Made by a program: the position numbers and the translations under genes
Shown here: positions 43,770 through 55,587 of the stretch, piece by piece
Numbering within the stretch: position 1 is the first letter of the stretch
Layout of the letters: each line of letters begins with the position of its first letter
Assembly: GCA_025200525.1 (NCBI GenBank)
Contig: CM045763.1
Coordinates: 92,795,044-92,859,043 of the forward strand
DNA from: Camellia lanceoleosa
Taxonomy: Eukaryota; Streptophyta; Magnoliopsida; Ericales; Theaceae
DNA: 64,000 bases
Reading direction: 5' to 3'
The notes under the pieces: generated by a model
What the model saw: the letters and a program-made list of their open reading frames with translations, nothing else
What the model was told of the DNA's origin: nothing
Databases searched by the model: none

Positions 43770-44645
43770 GTAGCCTTATTCAAGTGAAATGACTCCAAAA
43801 AATGCTTACGAAAGTTACTTTCCTTTAGTTTTTTGTCTCGAATGATGTTTTCTATTTCAAAACTTAACTTGTCCACAATCGTGTGTTTTTTTTTTTTTTT
43901 TCAAGATCATATTAGGGTTCATCGAGCCTCATTTGCCACTCATCTAGCCACGCTTCAGAAAGATAGAGAATCAACCGATCAGGGCTTTCCCTATGAATAC
44001 GATCCTTCTCGAGCTTGTGTTTCAAGGACCGTACCTCTTGTTCATAACCTTTTGTTCCCATAGCAAACTCATCACAAGTCTTTTAACAAAATTCGCTCTT
44101 TTTTCTCCTTTACAAGTTCTTTTGTAGCATTAGAGAATGATATTTTTAACTTAGAAAGTTCTAGAGCTGGCTTCTGTGAAGGGTTTCTGAATGCTCTCTT
44201 AATTTTTGTAGCAATAGAAAAGGATGTTTTCAACTCAGAAAGTTCTAGAGCTAGCTTCTGTGAAGGGTTTCTGAATGCTCTCTTAATTTTCGCTCATCTT
44301 CTATCTCCTCCCTCACCGAATGAACTGCAGCTTTTATTTGATTTTCTTCCTTGTTCTTCCTAACAATTTTATCCTCATCAACTCACTTCATTAAGTCATT
44401 TATTGCCCGCCGGTGTGTTTCCTTCTCTCGTAGTAACTCTTTGATTTGCACCCGGGAGTGATCTAGTTCTCTTTTCAGTGCATTTACCAATGACGTATTG
44501 AATGCGTGTTGTTCTTTGAGACTTCAGATTCGATTGAGTACTTCGAGTAACTCTGTGGATATTTTAAGACTGGAACTTGACTCTCCAATTCGACCTTGAA
44601 GTCTAGAGAACTAGTTGGAGTGACTACAAGGTTATATGGTGCTAT
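43770..44645 (-). pseudogene. Host USO1-like coiled-coil gene, large exon
   Basis: Minus strand, acceptor CCTCACAG before 44645. In order: VVTPTSSLDFK, ISTELLEVLNRI, LVNALKRELDHSRVQIKELL, VREEIEDERKLREHSETLH, GYEQEVRSLKHKLEKDRI, PDRLILYLSEAWLDE and TIVDKLSFEIEN. These match, by recall, the conserved coiled-coil core of the plant USO1-like family, a set of long coiled-coil proteins of uncertain function. Broken by a frameshift after SLDFK, TGA for Trp after NRI, TGA after INDLMK, a 1-bp deletion after ETLHR and another frameshift at the DLCDEF position. It contains an 84-bp tandem duplication (44153 and 44237). No N-terminal exon was found upstream to 46060. The copia element splits the exon. 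Confidence 0.72.
44153..44320 (-). repeat. 84-bp tandem duplication in the coiled-coil exon
   Basis: AGAAAGTTCTAGAGCT recurs at 44153 and 44237. The copies differ at a few bases. 84 bp is 28 codons, exactly four heptads. Confidence 0.8.
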
Positions 44646-46061
44646 CTGTGAGGAATAAAATTATATTTTAAAAAAATGATATCAATTTATTTAATTTAAG
44701 TGAACCATATAGCACTTGATAGAGCGGAATGAGAATAATTTATTCATATAGCCAATCACACTTGATTCAAATCATCAATATTTGAAGCTTAACTAAAAGA
44801 TATTCCATATGTAGAATTCCAGTAGCTATCTCATAATTCATATATTTGTTAATGACAGAGTTTTAAATTGGAGGATGTCGAAAGCAGCTCTAACTACAGT
44901 TTACAAGGATGTCTTAAGCAAGTCGTAAATATTTTACACTGCACCATTTTTTTTATCTATCCCTGGTTTATCAAAATTAAGTTAAAGGAGTGACATGTCT
45001 ATGATCGACTTTACAAAATTAGTAGGTGCTCAACTCAAAGAAAGATAAGAGAATATGCAAGTAGTGGACTGCCACTCTCCTGAAATTGGATAATTCAAAG
45101 AGTGGAAAAAACAAGTGTAAGTGATTTTTTATAGAAGACTTAATAATGTGTCTTTTTTACATTGTAGTTGCACTTTATATATAAGTCTTGGAATTTTCTT
45201 TTGGTATTTGTCTTGGTAAAAAACCCTACATTTCCAAGGGAGCTGTCTAATTGCTTTAAGAGCAAGCAAAAAGCTCCAATTTACACGAGTACATATCCTA
45301 CTTGCTCTTTGACATCCATGTCATTCAGCAATTGTTGAGCAAATAAAATTTTCATTTAAAAAGATACGTTTTATTAGAAAAGAAAAGAGATTATTTACAG
45401 AAATAAATGGCGTATTACCTCCATTGAGCTACTATAACTTTAGGTGACGCGGGCTGTAGTGCACGACCATCTTTTTCAACTGAGCAATGGTGTTGAATCA
45501 ATGACATTGCAACATGTCTTATCAAACTACTTGAACTCAACAGTTGGCACAAGCAAAAGGGTAAAAGATCAATACCAACTGAGAAGGACCATCATTAAGG
45601 ACTTAAAGAGTTCCATGGCACAAAAATAATAAAATCACAAATCTCCTGGATTGGAACATAAGATCACAAATCAAAACCTAGTGAATTTACAGACAGAGAG
45701 AAATGAACAATATTTTGGATTACAGACAAGTCATCATAACAACCAATTAGTAGACCATTGAAGCAAACAACTCAAATCAGCCAAAGACAATAATCTAGTA
45801 ACCTAATGAACCCATATATAAGGCAACAACAATGTATGGGAACCAAGTATGTGGGAAAACAGGGTATACGTAGGTTTCACTCTTATTAGATGACATATGA
45901 ATCTTACAACCCAAAAAACAATATGAAGATGGCATGAATTTGAAGAGGCAACCATTTTCAATATGACTTGAGATGAGATATCCAAAATTGGAAGAGATTT
46001 ATCATTGAAATTCCATCGACATATCATGTAGTAATCTCAGTTTTTCCACTTCGCTGAGTAT
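44646..46061. other. Host sequence upstream of the pseudogene
   Basis: AT-rich. No exon, RNA gene or repeat recognised. A 61-codon frame at 45444-45629 has no recognisable domain and is not called. Confidence 0.45.
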
Positions 46062-47379
46062 GTCAGGGATCGAGATGCCCAGTCAGCTCGCGGGGGTCCA
46101 GGGGGCAATGCCCCTTGGCGGGTCCAAGGGCAGCGCCCTGGTGGGCTTGAGAGGCAATGCCCTCGAAGCAAAAATTCAAAATGCATTAGAAGTTGCTTGT
46201 CCGCTCAAGCGGTCGTTTATGCACTCGAGCGGAGAATGTTTGGTTCTAGAAGTTTGACCTGTCTGCAAAAGTACTGGGAAAGTGTATTTGATGCTCGAGT
46301 GGGGCTTTCCATGTTAGAGTGGACCATGTTATATCAGTTCGGGAATCTGATATTTCATATCACTTTTGTATATCTCTCTAAAAACCCTTTCCTCCACCTT
46401 CTCTCCACATTTCCCTATGCCAAATTGGATCAAAACCTTGATTTCTCAAGATCCATTAGAGTTCTGCCATAGGTTCTTCATCCAAGTTGGTTAACTTCTC
46501 GAGGGCTTCGTTGTGTGAAAATCGATCGAGTTTTATTAATCGCTGATTTTAGGGGTTTTATCTCATTTCTTCTTCAAAACTTGAGGTAGGGATTTTCTTA
46601 GAGTTATATATATATACATATATATTTGCAAGATCTAGATGATTTTCAAAATCATCTTTCGATAGCTTTAAAAATTGATTGTTGATTCGACATGTTGAGC
46701 GATTTTGAAAGTGGGTTTGTCTCTTGTTCTTTTAAAATGATCTTATGAGTTTTGATCTTCGTTGATTGAAAAAAAAATAATTTTGGAAAGTTTTCTTTCA
46801 AAAGATTTGAGTTGTATAGTTTTGGTGAGAAAACATAGAATTGGGGATTTTTTAAAAAGAGACTGAAAATCCATGAATGATATTGTTATATTTATTTTGT
46901 GTGTCAAAATAAATAGATGTTTGGAAAATTTCTTATTTATATTTATATAAATGATCAATTTTAGGGAATATGAGAATTGTTTTTCATTTTGTAAATTATT
47001 GTTCAAAACGTTGAAATAGTCTTGAAATAACTAATTGTTGAGGATACTTGAGAAAAGGAAATTGTGTTATTCCTTGGATGATGAATTGGAATAAAAGTAT
47101 TTGTATTCATCTTGTGAAATTGGCATATCAATTCATTTGATTAGAATAAACTTTAAAAGTTGATTTCAAAACTTGCATTGAGAAACGAATATTGAGATAC
47201 AAGTTTTCATGGAATGGTTTTGGGGTAAATACATTAATAAGTCTTGATAGGTGGTGTAGATGATATTAAATAAGTTGGTTTGAGAGTCCGGGGTGAAGAC
47301 GGAAAACTCACGTGCATAGGTGTCGAGCCTTCCGGTTAATACCGGTAAAAATGACAATTTAGTAGTACTCGTATAGTCT
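46062..47379 (+). repeat. 5' LTR of element E, left part
   Basis: G/C-rich start with repeated GGTCCAGGGGGCAATGCC-like words (46095-46165), then AT-rich U3. Cut at 47379 by element D. Left boundary approximate. Confidence 0.55.
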
Positions 47380-50046
47380 TGTGAAACCCCTGAAAAATGT
47401 GTTTTCTTTTAAAACACTTATGTTTGAATTATTTCCTTAAAGTCCCTTAGATTCTTAAATTATTTCGAATCTTGCAGTTAGTATATTTCTTTTTTTTTTT
47501 ATTTCTTTTTTTATCGGAACAAGAATATCCTAGCCGAATTAGGTTCCTTAACCTAATTTAATTTAATTCTAAATAAATAAGGTTCCAATACATGAGTTTA
47601 ATTCCGAGCCTCACTTCTTTTATTAATTTCAAGATTTGCCCCAAACTAGTAGATATACTTTTTATATTATAATACCACCAAATCAATTTGTGGATCTATA
47701 TATAGGGAATATCTCCATAGTACACATATATTGAATAAAATATTCCCCATTTCCCTTCCCCATGGCCGGCCAACCTAGGAGAGTGTGAGGGATCAATTTT
47801 CAAGGCTTGTAATCATGGCATTCTGGAAGCAAAAGTACCAAGTACCCCTAAATCAAGGGATTGTGTTCCCAACCTAGTTCCATTCCAACTAGAGGCTAAC
47901 TAAATCTTGTCTAATCACATAATTAAGTCTCCTAATCACTCCCTATTCCTTTATTCTCCACGTAAATCCAAACTTCTCAATCCAATTCCAACTAGTGGGC
48001 CTTTGTGTCTTTTCACACCAAATTTGCCTATATATACAACCACCCTCTTAGCATGGCATAAACAAGCAACACACAAACACCTACATTAGGCCTAGAGAAG
48101 GGAGAGGAGAGCAAGAGAAAATTTTTGAGAGAGAGAGAGAGAGAGAGAGGAAGGAAGAGGAGAGCAATCTTGTTCAACTTGGCCTAGCCTAGCAAGTAAG
48201 CGACAACACAACCCTCTCTTTTATTCTCCTTTTTTTTAAATACATGCTCTTAAGGGTTCTAAACATTATTTTCAGATGTGTTTTAATGATTTTCTTGTGT
48301 TAAAAATGAAAAGAGTTGAGCCATGATTCTACTCTTCTTGTAGTTTCCTTTAATCGGTACAAAACTATCTTTTTCATACCAATCTCTCAAGCTTTCCAAA
48401 GGCACTCCTTCAAGATAAATTTATGAGTTTAAAATATATTATTTAGCATGTTTTCATCACACAAAAGAAATGAAAAATTTCCCTTAGTAGATCTCCTTTC
48501 TCACAAATCTTCTTGTTTTGAGTATTGTGCATTAAAAATTTGTTTTTACAACCAACTTTCAAACATTCTAGAAAAATGTAGAAAAATCTTCTTTGCCTCA
48601 TTTTTATGCGAAAATCTTCCTTAAGAAGTTAGTTTTCAAGTAAAATTGGTTTCATTGAAAAAGAGTGAGCAGTTTGTAACAAATTCCGATTTTCGTAACG
48701 GTCGACGAATCTGGACAATGCTGGAGTGTTTCTTAAATAACAAAAAATCTAGAAATGCTATCCCATTTCCGAAATATGTTCAGGAAACTAGATTAAATTC
48801 TCTTCTAACCATAGGAAGGCTGAGTTCGGAAAAATCTGAAACAACCCTTTCGGTTTTAATCTTTAACCGGCACTAAATCTGAAATTTCTGTTTGGCATTG
48901 GTATTTCATGCTATTGTGTTCATGAATATGCTTGTTAATATATATGAATGTGTCTTAATATGATATCACAGATGCCATGGTTGTATATCTTATATTTTAG
49001 CCCTTCAATGATGCTTACACTTATGCAAGTTTTTTTTTTTTTGTTGCTTGCATGTACTAACTAACTTAAAACATTAATCTAAACGGAAACTTAATGGGAT
49101 GCCTAATGGGGTTTCGATCACATGAGTATTATTATAAGATAAATTTATGTCCCAATTGAATTGTTTGGCGGCGCAAGTAGTTGTTTGGAACCCTTGAACG
49201 GAGCGGTTATATTCAAACCCTAGGTGGTTTGGTGTGAGGGAATGGGCAAGGCCCTATTTTACCGTATCGTTTGAGGCCCTGCAGTTGGCGCTACGTGGTA
49301 CGTAGCTATTGGTAGGCATCTGAGGTAAGGTCTGCAACAAAGCTGCAAAAGAGGGAGCATACCGAATAATCCGCATCCGATTCTTGTGATTGGGAGGACG
49401 AAGTCTCTTTGGGGGATTTCTAGCTTACTAAAACCTAACTTTGTAACCCTTTGCTTGTTTAGTTGAATATCATGCTGCATTACTTGTTTTCATATTTGTG
49501 ATTATGTATTGGATTGGGAAAAAGGGACGGGGTGTGTGTGTGTTTACTGGGCCTTCGAAGCTCATGGCGTATCATGCTAGATACTGAAGAAGAGACCGCG
49601 CTAGGAGACAACGAACCAAAGACCTTTGAAGACTTCTAGTTATCTTAGACTAGCTAAACTCCTTTTTGTTGTTTTGTACAAACCCTCAGAAACCTCATCT
49701 TTTCTTTGTTGGAATGTAATATTGATGGGATTTACTTTTATATTTAGGGTTATATGTAATTATTCTCTTATTATTGTACGCATAATATGTTTATTTTGTC
49801 AACTTAGTTTCCTACGTCGCTCTTGGGACCTTGCGTCAATACCATGTAAGATCTGTCAAAAAGGTAGTTTACTGCCTAAGAAAGCTAGACTTAGAAGGGA
49901 GGCTAATTTGACTCCTCCGGTGATCTGGGATCTTACTGGTATTTTCCATAGGACTCAATGGTGATTTTCCCTTGGCTACCACCCTTAGTGTAAAATTTTA
50001 TTTTCCCTTGGCTACCACCCTTAGTGTAAAATTTTGGGGCGTCACA
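47380..50046 (+). repeat. 5' LTR of element D
   Basis: TATA box CTATATATA at 48028-48036, a (GA)n tract just after 48125 (longer than in the 3' LTR), and a 36-bp tandem duplication (49964-50035) absent from the 3' LTR. Confidence 0.93.
48028..48036 (+). promoter_or_regulatory. TATA box of element D 5' LTR
   Basis: CTATATATA, conserved in the 3' LTR at about 56241. The (GA)n tract lies about 90 bp downstream, in the probable leader. Confidence 0.6.
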
Positions 50047-51049
50047 ATCTAGTATCCGAGCCTAGGTTCAACTCTCAACCTGCGCAACCCAATACGCACT
50101 CTAAAATCCTTACCCTTGTGCATTAATGTATTATACTATCACGCTACAAAAAAAAAAAAAAAAAAGAGACTAACAAATAAAAATCTTTTTCCACCTTAGG
50201 ATGTCATCGGGAGGCCATCCAAGACCCAACGTCAGTCTTGACTCGTGGGGTACTTTTCGTATGCAGGGAAGGAGGGCCATGTCTGTCAGCCCCTACTTTA
50301 GCCGCCGACGCTGTGCGATTGCCGCCAAAGAAATGATCATAACAGAGATACGTATGGTGGAAACAAAGTACTCTCGCTATACGAGGGAGCAAAAGAGTCC
50401 CTGGTACGGCGCCGCCTACAATTTTTAAGTCGGGCAGCGAAGAAGACAATTCGAATGGAACAAGATGACCAGAGAATTAACTCTTTGACACACCAAGCAT
50501 TGACCACCATAGCATCCCACCAACCACTGACGTAGGCCGAAAGTTATGAATCTCGTTATCAGGGGCCAGGCAACAATCAACTGATGGATTTAGAGCAACC
50601 ACCCAAACAGCAAGAGGCAACCCAAGCCTACCCTATAGAGGTGTCATCTGAACACAATCCCCCCCTTACCGATGTACACCCCCCACTCTCCGGACCAAGC
50701 AACTAACTCCGTTGATGAAGACCCATAAGAAGACTTTGATTGGTCGGGAAATGAGAACTAGTTTGAGGGGTAGTAAATTTAGACTTTTGTAAGATCCGCT
50801 GATAGGGATCTTTAAAATAAGATAACTTGAACTTTGTAATGTGTAGATGCCCTTTGAATGTAACTCCGATCTAGGAGCCCTTTTGTAATGATGTCTATTA
50901 TAATATATGAATGATGTGTTGATCTATGTTGTTGACTGTTACTTGCTTTAGTACACCCTAAGGAAACTGAACATTCATATCAAATCTAAGTAGCGGGATT
51001 CTCTTTAGCTATAAAACTGGAAACCAACTCAGCACGTATCGTGAACAGA
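50047..51049 (+). other. Primer-binding site and leader of element D
   Basis: ATCTAGTATCCGAGCC directly follows the LTR and resembles the initiator-Met primer site with changes. The rest is leader; the 75-codon frame at 50201-50428 has no recognisable domain. Confidence 0.6.
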
Positions 51050-52060
51050 ATGGTGGACACGCGAGCTAAAGAAACCAGCAACAATGTAAGGAACTGTCCC
51101 AGAAATCAACATGGACCCGTACCCGTAGGGGCCAATATCCCCAATAACCTAGGTCATCAAATTCTGGAAGAACTAGGGCAATTAAGGAACAATTGGCAGA
51201 TTGAGAGGACTCGACTCTTTTCTGAATTTCGAAAACAGAGGCCCCCAAAGTTCGCAGGTGTACCAGACCCAAAGGTAGCTAAAAATTGGCTTCCGTAGAT
51301 AGAGAAAATGCTAGATACTATAGGCATAACCGGAGCCGCTGATAGAATAGCTTTGGCAGCATTTGAGCTTGATGATGAGGCAGACCACTGGTGGGAGCTA
51401 ATCAAGAATCCCCATGACGTTGTGAGCCTATCATGGAACTAGTTTAGGGAACTGTTCCTAAATAAATATTTCCCAAGTACGGTCCGCCGAGAGCGAGTCA
51501 AGGTATTTTAAACCTTGGAGCAAGGAAGTATGACCGTAACCCAGTACACCGTAAAGTTTGAAGAGCTAGCCGCTATGCAACTAGGCTTGTAGTGAGTGAT
51601 GAAGAAAAAGCGAGGATGTTTGAATGGGGGCTAGATCTTACCATTAGAGGAAGAGTACTACCACAAAGGCTCCACTCTTATACCGAAGTTTTGAAAATGG
51701 CATTGGAAAGCGAGAGGGAAGTAGATGATGCTAGGAAGACCTGGAACAAACGAAGGGGAGGTCAGACGTCTGTAGGACTTCAGAGGAACCAAAAGGAAAA
51801 TACGGCTCCAAAGCCCTATTCAAGGCCACAACTACAACAACAACGACAACCATCGCAACAATAGATCCAGAGGGGAGGTTATCAGTCACGACCAGAAGGA
51901 CCAATTCAGTGCTTCCACTGTCAGCAATTGGGACACAAGAAGAGTGAATGCCCCCAACTCCCTCCATCAAGATACCAGGGAGAAGGTTCCGGAGCAAAAG
52001 CCCAAGCAATGGGGGAACAGAAGCCCTGGTTAAACAAGACAGGAACTATGGGGTAGCAAT
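51050..52060 (+). pseudogene. Gag of element D
   Basis: Starts MVDTRAKETSNN at 51050. Retrotransposon gag core: RPPKFAGVPDPKVAKNWL, then AADRIALAAFELDDEADHWW and YFPSTVRRERV, with a TAG where Trp is expected and further stops. One frameshift near 51590, after which the frame stays the same to the end of pol. A zinc knuckle CFHCQQLGHKKSEC (51910-51951) has perfect C-X2-C-X4-H-X4-C spacing. Packages the RNA in the family; inactive here. Confidence 0.82.
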
Positions 52061-53990
52061 TCCAGAATAGGAGTAGAACGCAGAATGCTAAGCTGAGTGG
52101 CAACAAGAAGGCAACCGGTAGAGTCTTTGCCCTACAAGAAGAAGAGGAGGACCCGTCTGCAATTGAAGGTAATTTAGTGCTATATAATTCTTGGGTGCAT
52201 GTTTTATTTGATACGAGCACATCGCATTTCTTTATATCCTCTACTTGTGTTAAGTCCCTAGGGCTTTTATGTGAACCCTTAGAAACTGCCTTAAGTATAA
52301 CCACACCGATGGGAGGATGCGTTCGGATAGGACTAATTTGTAAGGATTGTAAGGTAGGAGTTTCGCACTTATGCCTAACTTGTAACTTACGAGTCATGGA
52401 GATGTCAGACTTCGATGTCATTTTAGGAATTGATTGGTTGTCTACCCATCGAGCAATGATCGATTGTCGCCAAAAGAATGTAGTAGCCTACACGCCTGAC
52501 TGAACGCGTTTCCAATTTAAGGGGGATAGGCAAGATCCCCTGATCCCATCAAAACACAAGGCACGATGGCATGGTCAACTTGCGAGTAGGTTAGCAAGTT
52601 TGATTTGAAATGAAGGAAACCAAGCAGAAATAGAACTCTCGCGAATAGTGTGTAAGTACGCGGACATTTTTCCTGAGCAATTACCGGGATTGCCGCCAAC
52701 CCGGGAGGTGGATTTTTGTATTGAGTTGCAACTTGGAGCTACTCGAATATCCATGGCACCATACCGTATGGCTCCAGCAGAGTTACAGAAAGTAAAAACC
52801 CAATTACAAGAGTTGCTTGAAAAAGGATTCATTAGACCCAGTACTTCGCCGTGGGGAGCACTTGTTCTGTTTGCTAAGAAGAATGATGGATCGTTAAGGC
52901 TCTGTATTGATTACCGTCAACTTAATTAAGTCACGATTAAGAATCGATACCCACTTCCAAGGATTGATGATCTTTTTGATCAGCTTAGAGGCTCAAAGCA
53001 TTACTCAAAGATCGATCTCAGATCAGGCTACCATCAACTGCGAGTCAGGGATGAGGACATACCTAAGACTACTTTTCGAACTAGATATGGTCACTACGAG
53101 TTTGTGGTAATGCCTTTCGGGCTAACCAACGCACCGGTGGTATTTATGAGTCTAATGAACAAGATATTCACACCATATCTTGATCAGTTTGTAGTGGTGT
53201 TCATTGATGATATTCTAGTATATTCAAGGTCTGAGGGAGAACACGAGCAACATCTAAGGATCATTCTCCAAGTCCTCAAAGAAAATCAGTTATATGCCAA
53301 GGCAAGCAAATGCGAGTTCTCGTTAAAGGAAGTGAAGTTCTTGGGGCATGTAGTGTCTAAGAATAGGATCACGGTGGACCGAACTAAGGTTGAAGCAGTC
53401 CTAGAGTGGAGACAACCGAAAACTGTGTTAGAAATTCATAGCTTCCTGGGATAGGCTGGTTATTACCGAAGATTCATCCAAGATTTCTCCAAATTAGCCA
53501 AGCCAATGACTCGTTTGACGCAGAAGGAGGTGAAGTACGAATGGAATGATGCATGCGAAGAATCTATCCAAGAGTTAAAGAAAAGATTAACCAGTGCACC
53601 TATTTTGGTCATCCCAGAGTAAGGAGTGGGATACACGGTGTATTGCGATGCATCTAAGGAAGGGCTAGGTTGTGTGCTCATGCAGAACGGGAAAGTAGTC
53701 GCATATGGATCCAGGCAGTTGAAAACCCATGAACGAAACTACCCAATGCACGACTTGGAATTAGCAGCCGTAGTTTTTGCTCTCAAGCAATGGCGACATT
53801 ACCTATATGGGGAACAATTTGGGATTTTCACAGATCACAAGAGCTTGAAATATCTATTTACGCAAAAGGATCTTAATCTATGGCAGAGACGATGGATGGA
53901 ACGTCTTGAAGATTTTCAGTTCACACTCTCATATCACCCTGGTAAAGCTAATTTGGTAGCAGACGCCCTGAGTCGCAAGAACCGAGGACT
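52061..53990 (+). pseudogene. Protease-RT-RNase H of element D
   Basis: One frame throughout, broken only by stops. Protease VLFDTSTSHFFIS near 52198 (DTS for the usual DSG/DTG) and [43 protein letters not shown] (then TAA), [22 protein letters not shown], catalytic FIDD at 53200-53211 (usual YVDD/FVDD) and [17 protein letters not shown]. RNase [41 protein letters not shown] and [10 protein letters not shown]. Stops at 52501, 52927, 53452 and 53621 among others. Nonfunctional as read. Confidence 0.87.
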
Positions 53991-55548
53991 GTTAGCAAGA
54001 ATAGCCATTAAAGAATGGGATATGGTTAAGACGCTCAACGAATTTGGGGTTGAGGTAGAAACTCAAGGCGCAAAGGCTTACCTCAGAACCCAAGAAGTGA
54101 TACTGAAGTTAATAAGTGAAGTTATGGAGGCCTAGAGGCACGACCAAGAAGTAACCTACATTAACGGACGCCTGGAATCAGGAGAATCTATGCCAGCTTG
54201 GGGGATTCACTCCAATGGGAGCGTGAGGTATCAAGGTAGATTATTTGTGCCAAATGATGAGTTGTTGAGGAAGAAAGTACTTAAGGAATGTCATCACTCT
54301 GTATTTGCGGTGCATCCGAGGGGAACTAAGATGTATCAAGATCTAAAAAGACAGTATTGGTGGAGCGGAATAAAAAGGGACGTTGCAAGATTTGTAGTAA
54401 GATGTCTAACGTGCCAACAAGTGAAGGCAGAGCATCAGAAACTAGGAGGTATGTTGCAACCTCTGCCTATTGCTGAATGGAAATAGGAGCACGTGACAAT
54501 GGACTTCGTGACTGGATTACCCAAGACACCAAAGAGGCGTGATGCCATATGGGTAATAGTGGACCGCCTTACCAAGTCAGCACATTTATTACCATACAAG
54601 GTGACCGACACCTTAAAATCTATGAGTAAACTCTATATTGGAGAAATTATTCGATTACATGGAATCCTGATATCCATCGTATCCGATCGTGATCCACGGT
54701 TCACCTCTCATTTTTGGGGAAGTCTGTAGGAAGCCCTAGGTACTGAGTTATGTTTCAGTACCGCCTTTCATCCACGGACAGATGGACAGTCAGAACGCAC
54801 CATCCAAACACTCGAAGATATGCTGTGAGCCTGTGTAATAGACTTTCAAGGAAGTTGGGAACGACACATATCCCTAATTGAATTCTCCTACAACAATAGT
54901 TTTCAAGCTAGCATCGGTATGGCGCCTTTTGAAGCATTATATAGACGACCTTGTTGATCACCAATTTGTTGGACTGAAGTGGGTGAAGCAAATCTGATAG
55001 GACCCGAACTTGTTCTAGAAACTACTGAGAAAGTCAAACTTATCCAACAACGATTAAAAACTGCTCAAGACCGTCAAAAGAATTATGCGGATAGGAGGAG
55101 AAGGCCACTGATGTTTGAAATAGGCAACCACGTGTTTCTAAAGGTATGACCTAGGCGTGGGATCGCACGATTTGGAAGAAAAGGGAAGCTATCACCATGA
55201 TACATTGGGCCTTTTGAGATATTGGAAAGGGTGGACGAAGTGGCATACAAACTAGCTATACCCCCACAGTTAGCAAGGATACACAACATCTTCCATGTAT
55301 CTATGTTGAGGAAATATATCGCCGACTCGTCATATGTCCTCAATTGGGAAGAAATCAGTCTTGACAAAGATGTTACCTTTGAAGAAGGACCGGTAGCGAT
55401 ACAAGATAGTCAGGAGAAGAACCTTAGAGGCAAGACGGTTCACTTAGTAAAAGTGCCTTGGCGTCATCGGGGAATTGAGGAATCTACTTGGGAACGCCAG
55501 GATTGGGTAAAGGCAAACTACCCCGAACTTTTCAAAGGTAGTATATAG
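53991..55548 (+). pseudogene. Integrase and chromodomain of element D
   Basis: Same frame as RT. Zinc finger ECHHSVFAVHPRGTKM...VVRCLTCQQVKAEH; catalytic core VTMDFVTGLP, IVSDRDPRFTSHFW and [14 protein letters not shown] with D, D and E all kept. The C-terminal GPFEILERVDEVAYKLAIP...FHVSMLRKY is followed by a chromodomain (about 55380-55520: GKTVHLVKVPWRHRGIEEST WERQDW split across the usual core). Chromodomains steer chromovirus integration to heterochromatin. Stops include TGG to TAG (after AEWK), CAG to TAG (after FWGSL), and CGA to TGA (after EDML, RRPC and LSP). Confidence 0.87.
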
Positions 55549-55573
55549 TTGAATTTCGGAGACGAAATTGTTT

Positions 55574-55587
55574 TAAGGGGGATAGGT
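55574..55587 (+). other. Polypurine tract of element D
   Basis: TAAGGGGGATAGGT directly upstream of the 3' LTR. Confidence 0.75.

Noticed and set aside
45444..45629. 61-codon frame upstream of the host pseudogene
   Set aside because: No similarity to the N-terminal exons of the USO1-like family or to anything I recognise.
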